A stretch of DNA of 64,000 nucleotides from Hymenobacter perfusus (GCF_003944765.1 NZ_RWIU01000001.1:434001-498000), one strand, 5' to 3'. Counted from the first letter of the stretch, positions 27,958 to 36,846 are shown. Translations and numbers: made by a program. Notes: generated from the sequence alone by a model not told the origin.

Positions 27958-28671
27958 ATGAAGCTGCCCAATTTCAACGACCTGATTCTGTTTGAAGACG
28001 ACGATTTCGTCATCATCAACAAGCCCCCGTTCCTGGCCACGCTCGATGAGCGGTTTGGCGGAGCGCCCAACATCCTGCGCTTGGCCCGCGAGAAATACGA
28101 CGACATCCAGGCCTGCCACCGCCTTGATAAGGAAACCAGCGGCGCGCTGGCCCTGGCCAAAAACCCGGCCGCCTACCGCCATCTGGCCATGCAGTTCGAG
28201 GATCGGCAGGTGAAAAAGGTATACCACGCCGTGGCGTGGGGCGTGCACCACTACGACGGCCTGCGCGTGGACCGCAGCATTGAAACCACCACCAAGGGTA
28301 AGGCCCGCCTGGCCTATAAGGGCAAACCCGCCGTAACGCTGGTACGCACGCTGGAGGCCTATACCCGCCATACCCTATTGGAGTGCCAGCCCATTACCGG
28401 CCGCATGCACCAGATCCGCTTGCACCTGGCCTACCTGCAGGCCCCCATCGTGGGCGACGGTATGTACGGCGGCGACGACTTCTTTCTGTCCTCGCTCAAG
28501 AAGAAGTTCAATGTGAAGCAGGGCGAGGAAGAACAGCCCTTCATCAAGCGGTTTGCTTTGCACGCCCGCCAGCTGACCTTCGCCAAAATGGATGGCGAGT
28601 CGGTAACCATTGAAGCCCCCTACCCCAAGGATTTCCGGGTGCTGGTGGAGAATTTGCAGCAGTACCAGTAA
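27958..28671 (+). CDS. RluA-family RNA pseudouridine synthase
   Basis: 237 residues, ATG start. It has no S4 domain; the catalytic domain begins directly (ILFEDDDFVIINKPPFLAT). The active-site motif HRLDKETSGALALAK carries the catalytic Asp, and ITGRMHQIRLHLAYLQAPIVGD is the conserved C-terminal RNA-binding segment. It converts a uridine in rRNA or tRNA to pseudouridine; the site cannot be assigned. It is monocistronic between a putative promoter and a bidirectional terminator. Confidence 0.93.
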   Translation: MKLPNFNDLILFEDDDFVIINKPPFLATLDERFGGAPNILRLAREKYDDIQACHRLDKETSGALALAKNPAAYRHLAMQFEDRQVKKVYHAVAWGVHHYDGLRVDRSIETTTKGKARLAYKGKPAVTLVRTLEAYTRHTLLECQPITGRMHQIRLHLAYLQAPIVGDGMYGGDDFFLSSLKKKFNVKQGEEEQPFIKRFALHARQLTFAKMDGESVTIEAPYPKDFRVLVENLQQYQ

Positions 28672-28685
28672 TCTATTTAGATAAC

Positions 28686-28729
28686 ACAATAACAAGGGCG
28701 ACGCTATGTAGCGCCGCCCTTGTTATTGT
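28686..28729. terminator. Bidirectional terminator-like hairpin
   Basis: ACAATAACAAGGGCG pairs perfectly with CGCCCTTGTTATTGT, with an inner small stem CGCTA/TAGCG in the loop. It lies between convergent genes. Confidence 0.75.
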
Positions 28730-28732
28730 GGC

Positions 28733-30202
28733 CTACATTTTTTCAAATACGGCAACCCGCACAGAGTCATTGTTATTTTTTTGGCGGTTACGGGCCATAA
28801 CTCCTAGCCACCGTAACCGCAGAGATGCGTCAGCATGCAGCTTTTCGAATGGCGTACCTCCCTCGACAACGGCGTACCATTCATCCCAGAACACCAGGCT
28901 GCCTGCAGGCAATGGCCATTCTGTATCCTGCAGCACAGAGGCTGGCCGGTGGCGCGGACCAAACGGATCCAGCTGCGTGGCCATAGCTACATACGGATGC
29001 CAGTATACTATTTGAGCACTATTATACTTACGGGCAGCCCAACGGCCAGCAGAGTCTAATAGTACTTGGTCGGAGGCCCGCCCGAAATCCCGCTGCCATC
29101 GGAAGGCAATACGCGAACCTGAGAATAGGAACCCGATGACGGCTACCATCAGCACCACCCGAATTATCGTTTGGGTGCCGGAAGTACGCCCTGCCATACT
29201 TACAAGCCACACGCCCCGCAATACAACCAAGCTCAACAGGGGTACTATGCTACAAATCACCCGTATCAGCCCCAACGAGCCGAAAATACCCAACATCCAG
29301 AATACGGTGTGAGCTACCAGAAACACACTAATGCAGCCGTATACCAGCAGTAATTCGGTAGTGAAAAGTGATTTGCGGAGCCTCACACTGGGTTGTAACC
29401 ACGTCCAAATCATGCCGGCTCCCCCAAGCCAAAACAGGCCGTACTGTACCCAGCCGATGGTGTCGGCTACCCCCAGAATAAAGTGCCTTACATGACCCGT
29501 TGCAAAAGCATAGCTAGTATTATGCACCGGATACGCATTGCGGGTGAATACCCACAAGAAATCCTGATAGACAAACAAACCGGCTACTCCATATATCAGG
29601 AACCCCAAACCCAGCCACGGTAGTATCCGCCACTGGCGCATAACCAACAGATAAAAACCATACACCACAATCAGCAAGAATCCTTCGGAACGGGCAAAGG
29701 GCAGAAACGACAAAACGGCCGCACCCCACGCCACCCGCCCCCGCAACGCCAGTGCTACGGCGGCCATCAGCACCACACTAAAGGTAGGCTCGGTCAGGCC
29801 GGAGAACTGAATGCGGAAATAGTCGGCCGAAGCGTAACAGGAAACAATAGCCAGCCAGGGCCAAGGCATCCGCAACTGGCGGGCGGCATCGTATGCCAGT
29901 CCGGCCGCGCAAGCTACCATCAGGCATTGTAGCACCATTACCCCCCGCAAGCCCAACTGCGCCGGCCCGGCCATCAGTTGAACTACCAGCGGCTTGGACC
30001 AAGACTCCAGAAAGTTGATCGGATGCTGGAAGGCATAGTGCGCAAACAGATAGTGCATAATACTGTCACTGGAATCATAGGTATTCTGTGTGACGAATAC
30101 CATGCTGATTGAAACAACCAGTAAGACTGCCAGCAAACCGTATGCACGCCGGTCGGCTGATAGTGGCGCTGAGGCCGGAAGATTAGATAAGGAAGGCAGC
30201 AT
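28733..30202 (-). CDS. Polytopic membrane protein, GT-C glycosyltransferase-like
   Basis: 489 residues from the ATG at 30202, with ten or more hydrophobic helices. After the first helix comes an acidic periplasmic loop (TYDSSDSIMHYLFAHYAF) like the D/E-containing first loop of GT-C lipid-linked-sugar transferases, and FARSEGFLLIVVYG occurs midway. A soluble C-terminal segment of about 90 residues (YWHPYVAMATQLDPFGPRH) follows the last helix. This architecture fits transfer of a sugar from a polyprenyl carrier in the periplasm, but the family was not identified and there are no glycan genes nearby. Composition is slightly more AT-rich than its neighbours. Confidence 0.7.
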   Translation of the reverse strand: MLPSLSNLPASAPLSADRRAYGLLAVLLVVSISMVFVTQNTYDSSDSIMHYLFAHYAFQHPINFLESWSKPLVVQLMAGPAQLGLRGVMVLQCLMVACAAGLAYDAARQLRMPWPWLAIVSCYASADYFRIQFSGLTEPTFSVVLMAAVALALRGRVAWGAAVLSFLPFARSEGFLLIVVYGFYLLVMRQWRILPWLGLGFLIYGVAGLFVYQDFLWVFTRNAYPVHNTSYAFATGHVRHFILGVADTIGWVQYGLFWLGGAGMIWTWLQPSVRLRKSLFTTELLLVYGCISVFLVAHTVFWMLGIFGSLGLIRVICSIVPLLSLVVLRGVWLVSMAGRTSGTQTIIRVVLMVAVIGFLFSGSRIAFRWQRDFGRASDQVLLDSAGRWAARKYNSAQIVYWHPYVAMATQLDPFGPRHRPASVLQDTEWPLPAGSLVFWDEWYAVVEGGTPFEKLHADASLRLRWLGVMARNRQKNNNDSVRVAVFEKM

Positions 30203-30277
30203 ATCGGCGGCGAAAATACGACATGAGCCCGCAGTACCTGTACGCAACCCTTTAACACACAATAATTAGCCCCCGGC

Positions 30278-30307
30278 TTGCTTTTTGGCGGAAAGACGGT
30301 AACTTTG
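30278..30307 (+). promoter_or_regulatory. Bacteroidota-type promoter of the rplM operon
   Basis: TTG (30278-30280), a 19-bp spacer and TAACTTTG (30300-30307) match the phylum consensus exactly. It lies 64 bp upstream of rplM. Confidence 0.85.
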
Positions 30308-30371
30308 TGTCCGTTTTCCCCGAACTGTGTTCGGCTTCTTCTTCATTTTCAAACGCTTATCCTCCTCCCCA

Positions 30372-30824
30372 ATGGATCATCTGAGCTTCAAGACGGTATC
30401 CGTCAACAAAGCCAACGCCAACAAGGGCTGGGTTGTGGTTGACGCCGCCGACGCTACCCTGGGTCGTCTGGCCAGCCAAATTGCCAACATGTTGCGTGGC
30501 AAGCACAAGCCCTCCTTTACGCCCAACTCGGATTGTGGCGACAACGTCATCGTCATCAACGCCGACAACCTCCGCGTGACTGGCAAAAAGATGACCGACA
30601 AAATCTACATCACCCACTCGGGCTACCCCGGCGGACAGAAGCGCATTAACCTGCGCGACAAGAAAGCCAAGGACTCGACGCGCGTGATTGAGCACGCCGT
30701 ACGGGGCATGCTGCAAGGCAACAAGCTGGGCGCGGAGCAGTTCCGCAACCTGTATGTGTATGCCGGCGTTGCACACCCGCACGAAGCTCAGCAGCCCAAG
30801 GCTGTTTCTTTCACGAATCTCTAA
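30372..30824 (+). CDS. rplM: 50S ribosomal protein L13
   Basis: 150 residues from the ATG at 30372. The N-terminal GWVVVDAADATLGRLAS, the central KKMTDKIYITHSGYPGG and VRGMLQGNKLG are the family's conserved segments. L13 binds 23S rRNA early in large-subunit assembly. It opens the operon rplM-rpsI-rpsB-tsf, the usual Bacteroidota order. An in-frame non-ATG extension upstream is rejected. Confidence 0.98.
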   Translation: MDHLSFKTVSVNKANANKGWVVVDAADATLGRLASQIANMLRGKHKPSFTPNSDCGDNVIVINADNLRVTGKKMTDKIYITHSGYPGGQKRINLRDKKAKDSTRVIEHAVRGMLQGNKLGAEQFRNLYVYAGVAHPHEAQQPKAVSFTNL

Positions 30825-30858
30825 GCCGAATTCGGCCTCTCTTTAACTTCTTCACTTA

Positions 30859-31245
30859 ATGGAAATCTCCAATACCTCTGGTAGAAGAAAAACCTCGGTG
30901 GCCCGCATCTATATGCAGGCCGGGCAAGGGAATATCACTATCAACGGCCGGGACATCAAGGCTTACTTCAGCAATGAGCTCCTGGAAAACATCGTGAACC
31001 AGCCTTTGGCGACGGTCGAGCAAGTCGGCCAGTACGACATTAAGGTAAACGTGCGCGGTGGTGGCATCTCGGCTCAGGCTGAGGCCATCCGTCTGGCCAT
31101 CTCGAAAGCCCTCGTCGGCGACAACGAAGAAGTTCGTCCCGCCCTGAAGAAAGAAGGCTTCCTGACCCGTGACCCGCGCATGGTGGAACGTAAGAAATTC
31201 GGTAAGCGCAAAGCTCGTCGTTCGTTCCAGTTCTCGAAACGCTAA
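30859..31245 (+). CDS. rpsI: 30S ribosomal protein S9
   Basis: 128 residues, full length. SGRRKTSVARIYM at the N-terminus, GGGISAQAEAIRLAISKAL in the middle, and the basic tail GKRKARRSFQFSKR that reaches the P-site tRNA. It follows rplM by 34 bp. Confidence 0.98.
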   Translation: MEISNTSGRRKTSVARIYMQAGQGNITINGRDIKAYFSNELLENIVNQPLATVEQVGQYDIKVNVRGGGISAQAEAIRLAISKALVGDNEEVRPALKKEGFLTRDPRMVERKKFGKRKARRSFQFSKR

Positions 31246-31265
31246 TCTTCCAGAGGAACTCTATC

Positions 31266-32033
31266 ATGGCTCAGACCACCACGTATAAAGAACTGCTTGA
31301 TGCCGGTGCCCACTTTGGTCACCTCACGCGCAAGTGGGATCCTAAAATGGCGCCGTACATCTTCATGGAGAAGAACGGCATCCATATCATTGACCTGAAC
31401 AAAACCCTCGTTTCGCTCGACCACGCTGCTGCGGCTATCCGCAACATCGCCAAGAGCGGCCGCAAGGTGCTGTTCGTGGCTACCAAGAAGCAAGCGCAGG
31501 AAATCGTAACGGAAGAAGCCAAGCGCCTGAAAATGCCTTTCGTAACGGACCGCTGGTTGGGTGGCATGCTCACCAACTTCGCTACCGTACGCAAGTCGCT
31601 GAAGAAAATGAGCACCATCGACAAGATGGTGAAGGAAAACACGGCTTACGCCGCCCTCGCCAAGCGCGAGAAACTGATGATGTCGCGCGAGCGGGAGAAG
31701 CTGGAGCGCGTACTGGGCGGCATTGCCGACCTGAGCCGCCTGCCCGCTGCCCTGTTCGTAATCGACGTGAAGCGTGAGCACATTGCCGTGAAAGAAGCCC
31801 AAAAGCTGGGTATTCCGGTATTCGCCATGTGCGACACCAACTCGAACCCCGAGCTGGTACAATTCCCGATTCCCGCCAACGACGATGCGTCCAAGTCGAT
31901 CCAGCTCATCGTGAGCGTGATTGGTAAGGCCATGGAAGATGGTCTGTCGGAGCGCAAAGTCGACAAAGAAGACGCCGACAAGAAGCAAGCCGAAGAAGAA
32001 GGCATTCAGGAGAAGCAGAACGCTGACGAATAG
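31266..32033 (+). CDS. rpsB: 30S ribosomal protein S2
   Basis: 255 residues. LLDAGAHFGHLTRKWDPKM at the N-terminus, RWLGGMLTNFATVRKSLKKM, the coiled-coil region KREKLMMSREREKLERVLGG and PVFAMCDTNSNPELVQFPIPANDDA are all diagnostic. The lysine/glutamate tail of about 25 residues (KEDADKKQAEEEG) is longer than in E. coli but common in the phylum. It follows rpsI by 20 bp. Confidence 0.98.
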   Translation: MAQTTTYKELLDAGAHFGHLTRKWDPKMAPYIFMEKNGIHIIDLNKTLVSLDHAAAAIRNIAKSGRKVLFVATKKQAQEIVTEEAKRLKMPFVTDRWLGGMLTNFATVRKSLKKMSTIDKMVKENTAYAALAKREKLMMSREREKLERVLGGIADLSRLPAALFVIDVKREHIAVKEAQKLGIPVFAMCDTNSNPELVQFPIPANDDASKSIQLIVSVIGKAMEDGLSERKVDKEDADKKQAEEEGIQEKQNADE

Positions 32034-32192
32034 TCTTGAAGCAGCTGGAAGCTAGGAGCTAGGAGTTAGAATCTGTGATGTCGGCCACTCGCCCATTCAG
32101 TTCTGACTTTTAGCTCCTAGCTTCTTTCTGTACTGCTTCCCTCCTCTCATTTCATTCTAACTACTAGCTTTTCGCTACTAACTCCCAAAGAA
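32034..32192. repeat. Intra-operon inverted repeat between rpsB and tsf
   Basis: 32048-32071 and 32101-32124 are reverse complements over 24 bp with three transition mismatches, around a 29-nt loop (words GAAGCTAGGAGCTAGGAG / TAGCTCCTAGCTTC). A second set of CTAACTACTAGC words follows at about 32157-32188. The spacer is unusually long for an otherwise tight operon. Confidence 0.8.
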
Positions 32193-33032
32193 ATGGCAGC
32201 AATTACCGCCGCAGACGTAAACAAACTGCGCACCATGACGGGTGCGGGCATGATGGATTGCAAGAAAGCCCTGGTGGAAGCCGATGGCGACTTCGAAGCA
32301 GCCCGTGACCTGCTCCGCAAGCAGGGTCAGAAAATTGCCGACAAGCGTTCGGACAACGAAACGTCGGAAGGCGTGGTACTGGCCGCCGTCAGCGAGGATG
32401 GCACCAACGGCAAGCTGGTGTCGCTGGCCTGCGAAACCGAGCCTGTTTCCAAGGTTCCCGATTTCAAGGATCTGGCCCAGCGCGTGCTGGACACGGCTGT
32501 AAAAAGCAACGCCGCTACCAAGGAAGATCTGCTGGCTGCTTCGCAGGAAGACGGCCGCTCCCTGCAAGAGCACATCACCGACCTGATGGGCAAAATCGGC
32601 GAGAAGCTGGTCGTAACGGCCTACGAGAACATCACGGCTGAGAAGGTAGCTTCCTACATTCACTCCGACAACAAGAAGGGTGTACTCGTGGCCATGAAGA
32701 ACGTAGGCGGTGCCGACGTAACAACCGTTGGCCGCGACGTAGCCATGCAAATCGTAGCCATGAAGCCCGTTGCCCTCGACAAAGACGGCGTTGACTCGGC
32801 TACCGTGGAGCGCGAAATCGAAATCGGCAAAGAGCAGGCTCGTTCCGAAGGCAAGCCCGAGGCGATGCTGGAGAAAATTGCCCAAGGCAAGCTGAACAAG
32901 TTCTACAAAGAGAATACCCTGCTCAACCAGGAGTTCGTGAAGGACAACTCGGTGACCATCGCCCAACTGCTCGACAAGACGCAGAAAGGTCTGACCATCT
33001 CCGACTTCAAGCGCGTAGCCATCGTAGGCTAA
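32193..33032 (+). CDS. tsf: Translation elongation factor Ts
   Basis: 279 residues. The UBA-like N-terminal domain (NKLRTMTGAGMMDCKKALVE, then GDFEAARDLLRKQG) with the conserved TGAGMMDCK, and the core domains (VSLACETEPVSKVPDF; VLVAMKNVGGADV). It exchanges GDP for GTP on EF-Tu. It ends the ribosomal operon before a strong terminator. Confidence 0.98.
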   Translation: MAAITAADVNKLRTMTGAGMMDCKKALVEADGDFEAARDLLRKQGQKIADKRSDNETSEGVVLAAVSEDGTNGKLVSLACETEPVSKVPDFKDLAQRVLDTAVKSNAATKEDLLAASQEDGRSLQEHITDLMGKIGEKLVVTAYENITAEKVASYIHSDNKKGVLVAMKNVGGADVTTVGRDVAMQIVAMKPVALDKDGVDSATVEREIEIGKEQARSEGKPEAMLEKIAQGKLNKFYKENTLLNQEFVKDNSVTIAQLLDKTQKGLTISDFKRVAIVG

Positions 33033-33055
33033 GCTTCCCTGGAAGTTTCAGACGT

Positions 33056-33093
33056 AAAAAAGCCCCGCTGGCAGCTGCCGGCGGGGCTTTTTT
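33056..33093. terminator. Bidirectional terminator after tsf
   Basis: AAAAAAGCCCCGC pairs with GCGGGGCTTTTTT, extended inward by GGCAGC/GCTGCC, between convergent genes. Confidence 0.93.
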
Positions 33094-33104
33094 GTGTGGT
33101 AATA

Positions 33105-33737
33105 CTATTGCACTACCGGCTTCGGCTTATTCATTTCAATATGCATTTTCGTCATCATATCCAGGTAGTTTTCCAACGGCTCCATGCCGATGGCGGCGCG
33201 GCGTTGGTTAACGTGCGCGGGGTCGCGCAGGGACCTGGATACCGCTTTAACGGCTGGTGTGCCTGCCCCTTCATACGTTACCTGAGTACCATATTCTTCA
33301 GGTTGACCTGCGTTGATGGCTACACGGTCGGTAAGGTAAGCGTAATTGACGGGGCTGGCATTTTTACGTTTTACCTCAGGCAGCATTAGCTTGAGTATCT
33401 GGCGCTGGAAGTCGGGATGCGCATCGGCATGCTGCACCAGTAGCCAGAAGTTGCCGGAGCTTTTTGCACCTACCTGACGAAAGCCGGGGTAGCCAACCTG
33501 CCGCACAATTTTTTCCAGCACAGGCTGGTGACGAGCATAATTTTCTTTCTCTACATCCTCCAGATTGCGCCCGGCACTATCGGGCAGTTGCTTGAACATC
33601 TGCTGCATAGGCCACTGGTCTACATACGCCAGACTATCCAGCATTTTGCTGAGTTTGGGGTATAGCACAGGGCCGCTTTGTGCCGATGCCTGCCCGGCAA
33701 AACTCATTGCCAACAGAAATATGAGCGTTGATTTCAT
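33105..33737 (-). CDS. DUF6624 exported protein
   Basis: 210 residues, signal peptide ending at QASAQ (about residue 20). The central part carries the DUF6624 pattern: YPGFRQVGAKSSGNFWLLVQ, HADAHPDFQ, NYAYLTDRVAINAGQPEEYG followed by TQVTYE, and a C-terminal DPAHVNQRRAAIGMEPLENY. Members are secreted or periplasmic proteins of unknown role, common in Bacteroidota. It lies 45 bp downstream of the DUF3089 lipoprotein gene on the same strand, so the two may be co-transcribed. Confidence 0.82.
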   Translation of the reverse strand: MKSTLIFLLAMSFAGQASAQSGPVLYPKLSKMLDSLAYVDQWPMQQMFKQLPDSAGRNLEDVEKENYARHQPVLEKIVRQVGYPGFRQVGAKSSGNFWLLVQHADAHPDFQRQILKLMLPEVKRKNASPVNYAYLTDRVAINAGQPEEYGTQVTYEGAGTPAVKAVSRSLRDPAHVNQRRAAIGMEPLENYLDMMTKMHIEMNKPKPVVQ

Positions 33738-33782
33738 AGTTGAAGAAGATGTACGACCTGAATGTAGCTCTAAAGTATTCGT

Positions 33783-34829
33783 TTACTGCCCGTTCAGCAG
33801 CATGCGGTAGGCACGCACGCGGGCGGCGGCATTCTGGCGGATGTTGCCGTAGAACAAGGCGTAATCGGCAATGTGGAAGGAGTTGCGCAGTTCCGGGTGG
33901 CCGGGCAGCAGGAAGCGGGGGTAGCCTTTGGGTTGGGGCGGATGCACCCACACGAGGCCGTTAGCCACTTTGGCATCTACCACGCGCTTGTCCAGCCGGT
34001 TGAACTCGTGTGGGACGCCGCCTAGGTTGAGGCGGGCCGGAGCCGTGATGGTGTCGCGCGTCCAGGTAAGCGGATTGACGGCTACCGCTTTTTCAAAGGG
34101 TTTGGATGCAGTGCCCCAGGCCACCGTGTTCCAGGCAACGTAACACCCGGTCTGGGTGGAGTCTTCGCAGGGACGAAGGTGCTGAAAGTCGTCGGCCTTT
34201 ACGTTGAAGCCGATGAGGTAGGCCGCTACCAGCTGTCGGCGTAGCGCAGGACTAGTATCAAAGAAATCCTGTAACAGCTGGGTGGCGTGCACGGTGCCTT
34301 GGCTGTGGCTGGCAATGATGATGGGGCGGCCGTGGTTGAAGTTGTCGAGGTAGTACTGAAAAGCGGCTTTTACGTCCATGTAGGCCAGATCCAGGGCCGC
34401 CTTGCCACTGGCATCCTTCTCATCAAAGAAGGAAAATAACGTAGCCTGTCGGTAGCGCGGCGCATATACCCGGGCCGTATTGTTGAAAGCCGAAGCCTGC
34501 CCCCGGATGACACTTTCATCGGTGAAACGGTTAAGCCGCTCGTTGGCCAGGCTGGCATTCCACTGCTTGCGCCAATAATAGGTGGTAGGATGAATAAAGA
34601 AGACATCGGCCGGGGCGTTGCGCTGGTTGTCACGCAGCAGCGTATTGCGCGGCACCACATCGGCCGAGTCGCGCCGGTCAGGCAGAGCGGCCCAGTTGTC
34701 CTCCATACGGTAGTCGGGCGCCTCGGGAACCGGGGTAACAGCAAAGTCCTGCGCTGGCTTGAGCACTTTCAGGCAGGCACTCAGCGGCAAAACTCCCAGG
34801 ATAAGCAGATAGAAGAAACGGCGGGACAT
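33783..34829 (-). CDS. DUF3089 lipoprotein (alpha/beta-hydrolase-like)
   Basis: 348 residues from the ATG at 34829. A lipobox (PLSAC, Cys19) marks a lipoprotein. The DUF3089 pattern is visible: PADVFFIHPTTYY, FNNTARVYAPRYRQATLFSF, AFQYYLDNFNHGRPIIIASH followed by SQGT (nucleophile elbow SHSQG) and AYLIGFNVKADDF. It probably hydrolyses an ester at the cell surface or in the periplasm; substrate unknown. A terminator hairpin lies between it and the upstream SHOCT-protein gene. Confidence 0.87.
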   Translation of the reverse strand: MSRRFFYLLILGVLPLSACLKVLKPAQDFAVTPVPEAPDYRMEDNWAALPDRRDSADVVPRNTLLRDNQRNAPADVFFIHPTTYYWRKQWNASLANERLNRFTDESVIRGQASAFNNTARVYAPRYRQATLFSFFDEKDASGKAALDLAYMDVKAAFQYYLDNFNHGRPIIIASHSQGTVHATQLLQDFFDTSPALRRQLVAAYLIGFNVKADDFQHLRPCEDSTQTGCYVAWNTVAWGTASKPFEKAVAVNPLTWTRDTITAPARLNLGGVPHEFNRLDKRVVDAKVANGLVWVHPPQPKGYPRFLLPGHPELRNSFHIADYALFYGNIRQNAAARVRAYRMLLNGQ

Positions 34830-34854
34830 CAGAAAAACAAGAATCGGCGGGCTA

Positions 34855-34897
34855 TAAAAACGCCAACGCACACTGCCGGTTGCAGGCAGCGTGCGTT
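34855..34897 (-). terminator. Terminator after the SHOCT-protein gene
   Basis: AACGCACACTGCC (34865-34877) pairs with GGCAGCGTGCGTT (34885-34897; one mismatch). A T5 run follows in the minus-strand direction. Confidence 0.7.
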
Positions 34898-34920
34898 GAG
34901 GCCACTAAAAAGCTGGCTAG

Positions 34921-36084
34921 TTAGTCAGTGAAGTTGTTTTCAAGTAGTTTTTCCTGGCGCAGATACACGATTTTAAAGTTCTTATCGAAGCGTACCCGCA
35001 CCTGGGCGGCGGTCTGCTGGTGCTTCTGCAATGACTGCCGCAACGCGCTGCTTTTCTCCACGAAGGTGACTACCCGGGAGCCATCGGCCACGGGCGGGCT
35101 CACCTTCAGCGTGCCAGGCTCGATAGTACTCTGCGCCTCCAGAAATTCAGGAAAATGCGACCTATCCAGCTCGGCGGTAATAGCGGCCGGCGTGGTATTC
35201 TGCTGCAAATAGAACCGCTCTACTTTGGGAGCAAAATACGCCGAGGCCGAAAAAGGGGCGGCCTGCAGATCGGAATAATAGTTCTGCAAAACCCCTTCAA
35301 TTCGGGCCTGGGCAGCACTTTCATCAGCTACTGCCGGCGCGGCCGGCGCATCCTCGGCCGGAGCCGTTACGGGTGCAGCTACGGAATCGGGGGCGGGGGC
35401 AGGCGTAACGGGTATAACTGGAGCAACGCGGATGGTTTCGGGGGCGGCGGCGGGCGGCAGGTCAATCTGCTCCGACTGCGGGCCTTCTTCAGGACGCGTG
35501 GCCAGGGAATCGGCGGCGGTGAGGTTAGTGCTGGACAGGCGCTCGGAGTCGCGGTTGCCCAGCATCAGGTAGGCCACCAGACTCAGCAACAGTATAATGC
35601 CGCCAATGATGAGGATGGTACTGAGCGGGCTTTTAGCCGGGGCCGCGTAGGCGGTTTCCTCCACGTACTCCGCCGAATCAGGGACGGCCGGCGTTACAAA
35701 AGCATCGTCCTGGCTGGGCGAGGCTCCGGGCCGGCCGGCTTCCAGCGGATGCGAGAAGCCGGGCGTGGCTACGGGCGGCGTGGGCGGCACGGCCGTGCGC
35801 GGGCCCCCAACCGGCTCGGTGGTCACGGGCGGCAGCAACGGGTCCTCAATGGGCGCAATGGTTGTGGTAGGCTCTGAGGCAACCGGGTAATCGAGTGGCA
35901 GCGCGCCGATGGGCGGGGCCAAGGAAACCGGCAAATCGGTGGGCGGCGCGGGTGACGCGCCGGGCGCAGCATTGAAAACCAGCTTCTGCTTCAGCATATC
36001 AAATTCCTGCTGGGTGATGGTGCCCGCATCCAGCCATTCCTTAAGCTGGCGCAGGGTATCGAGGGGAGAAGGGTCTTTTTCCAT
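34921..36084 (-). CDS. SHOCT-domain, single-pass membrane protein with periplasmic C-domain
   Basis: 387 residues from ATG. Residues 5-35 form a SHOCT-like short helical hairpin (LDTLRQLKEWLDAGTITQQE, FDMLKQKLV). About 110 residues of proline/alanine/threonine-rich linker follow, then one membrane helix (STILIIGGIILLLSLVAYLM). A second low-complexity linker (PVIPVTPAPAPDSVAAPVTA) leads to a C-terminal domain of about 130 residues (VLQNYYSDLQAAPFSASAYF, FAPKVERFYLQQ, VRVRFDKNFKIVYLRQEK) resembling NTF2/SnoaL-like association folds. It may link a cytoplasmic oligomer to the periplasm. Function unknown. It follows the coiled-coil secreted protein gene by 36 bp. Confidence 0.8.
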   Translation of the reverse strand: MEKDPSPLDTLRQLKEWLDAGTITQQEFDMLKQKLVFNAAPGASPAPPTDLPVSLAPPIGALPLDYPVASEPTTTIAPIEDPLLPPVTTEPVGGPRTAVPPTPPVATPGFSHPLEAGRPGASPSQDDAFVTPAVPDSAEYVEETAYAAPAKSPLSTILIIGGIILLLSLVAYLMLGNRDSERLSSTNLTAADSLATRPEEGPQSEQIDLPPAAAPETIRVAPVIPVTPAPAPDSVAAPVTAPAEDAPAAPAVADESAAQARIEGVLQNYYSDLQAAPFSASAYFAPKVERFYLQQNTTPAAITAELDRSHFPEFLEAQSTIEPGTLKVSPPVADGSRVVTFVEKSSALRQSLQKHQQTAAQVRVRFDKNFKIVYLRQEKLLENNFTD

Positions 36085-36120
36085 GAGTTGGGAGAGGCGG
36101 GCGCAAGGGCGCCAAAGCAG

Positions 36121-36846
36121 TTATTTCCGGTCGAGGTTGGTGAGGCGGGCGCGGCGACGCTCCAGCTGCTGCTTACGCACTTCCATCAGGCGGGCGTTGT
36201 CAATGAGCTTCACCGAATCCTCAGCCGATTTGAGCTTGTTATCGATGTTCTGCTTTTTGAGCTGCTCGATTTTCTCGAGGTTGTTGGTGGTATTACTGGC
36301 CAGACTCACCCGCTCCTTCTCCAGCTTCTCCTTCTCCTTTTCGGCGGCGTTCAGCTGCTTCTCGGCGTCGGCAATCTGCTCCCGGTAAGCTTTCAGGCGG
36401 GCGGCAGCGGCAAAGCTCTGCACGATGTTACGCAGGGCACTAAACTCCGAGGGAGTACCCGTGGCCGAGAGGAACGACTCGGGGCCGGTGGCGGCCCACA
36501 CCGACAGCTCCGCCACCGAATCGGAAGGCGCCGTGACGGTGGAGTACAGGTCGATGAGCTTGCCCGTGACGCTGGACATGGGCACCTGCTTGGCCGCCAA
36601 GATGTCCTTTTTGCCCACGCCAAACACTCCGTCGCCCTTCAGCTTGATGTTGTAGGTATCCTTGAGCCAGCTCTGCCAGAAGTCGCGCGTCCACTGGGCG
36701 GTGCCGTCAATCTGCACCTTGAAGGCTTCCCGCTCGCGCTTATCAAAGTTCACGGTGCTGGTGCGTGCATCATACAGCTGGGCACTGGCGGCCAGCGGAG
36801 CCACAAAAGCCGCCAGCAGAAATAGAAAGGCAGAAAGTCGGAACAT
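36121..36846 (-). CDS. Exported protein with C-terminal coiled coil, unknown
   Basis: 241 residues, signal peptide ending at LAASAQ (about residue 23). A globular part follows (NFDKREREAFKVQIDGTAQW, TRDFWQSWLKDTYNIKLKGD), then a charged heptad-rich coiled coil from about 155 to the end (AEKQLNAAEKEKEKLEKERV, RKQQLERRRARLTNLDRK). The periplasmic coiled coil resembles that of adaptor or OmpH-like proteins, but no family was identified. Directly upstream of the SHOCT membrane protein on the same strand; a two-gene envelope unit is plausible. Confidence 0.8.
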   Translation of the reverse strand: MFRLSAFLFLLAAFVAPLAASAQLYDARTSTVNFDKREREAFKVQIDGTAQWTRDFWQSWLKDTYNIKLKGDGVFGVGKKDILAAKQVPMSSVTGKLIDLYSTVTAPSDSVAELSVWAATGPESFLSATGTPSEFSALRNIVQSFAAAARLKAYREQIADAEKQLNAAEKEKEKLEKERVSLASNTTNNLEKIEQLKKQNIDNKLKSAEDSVKLIDNARLMEVRKQQLERRRARLTNLDRK

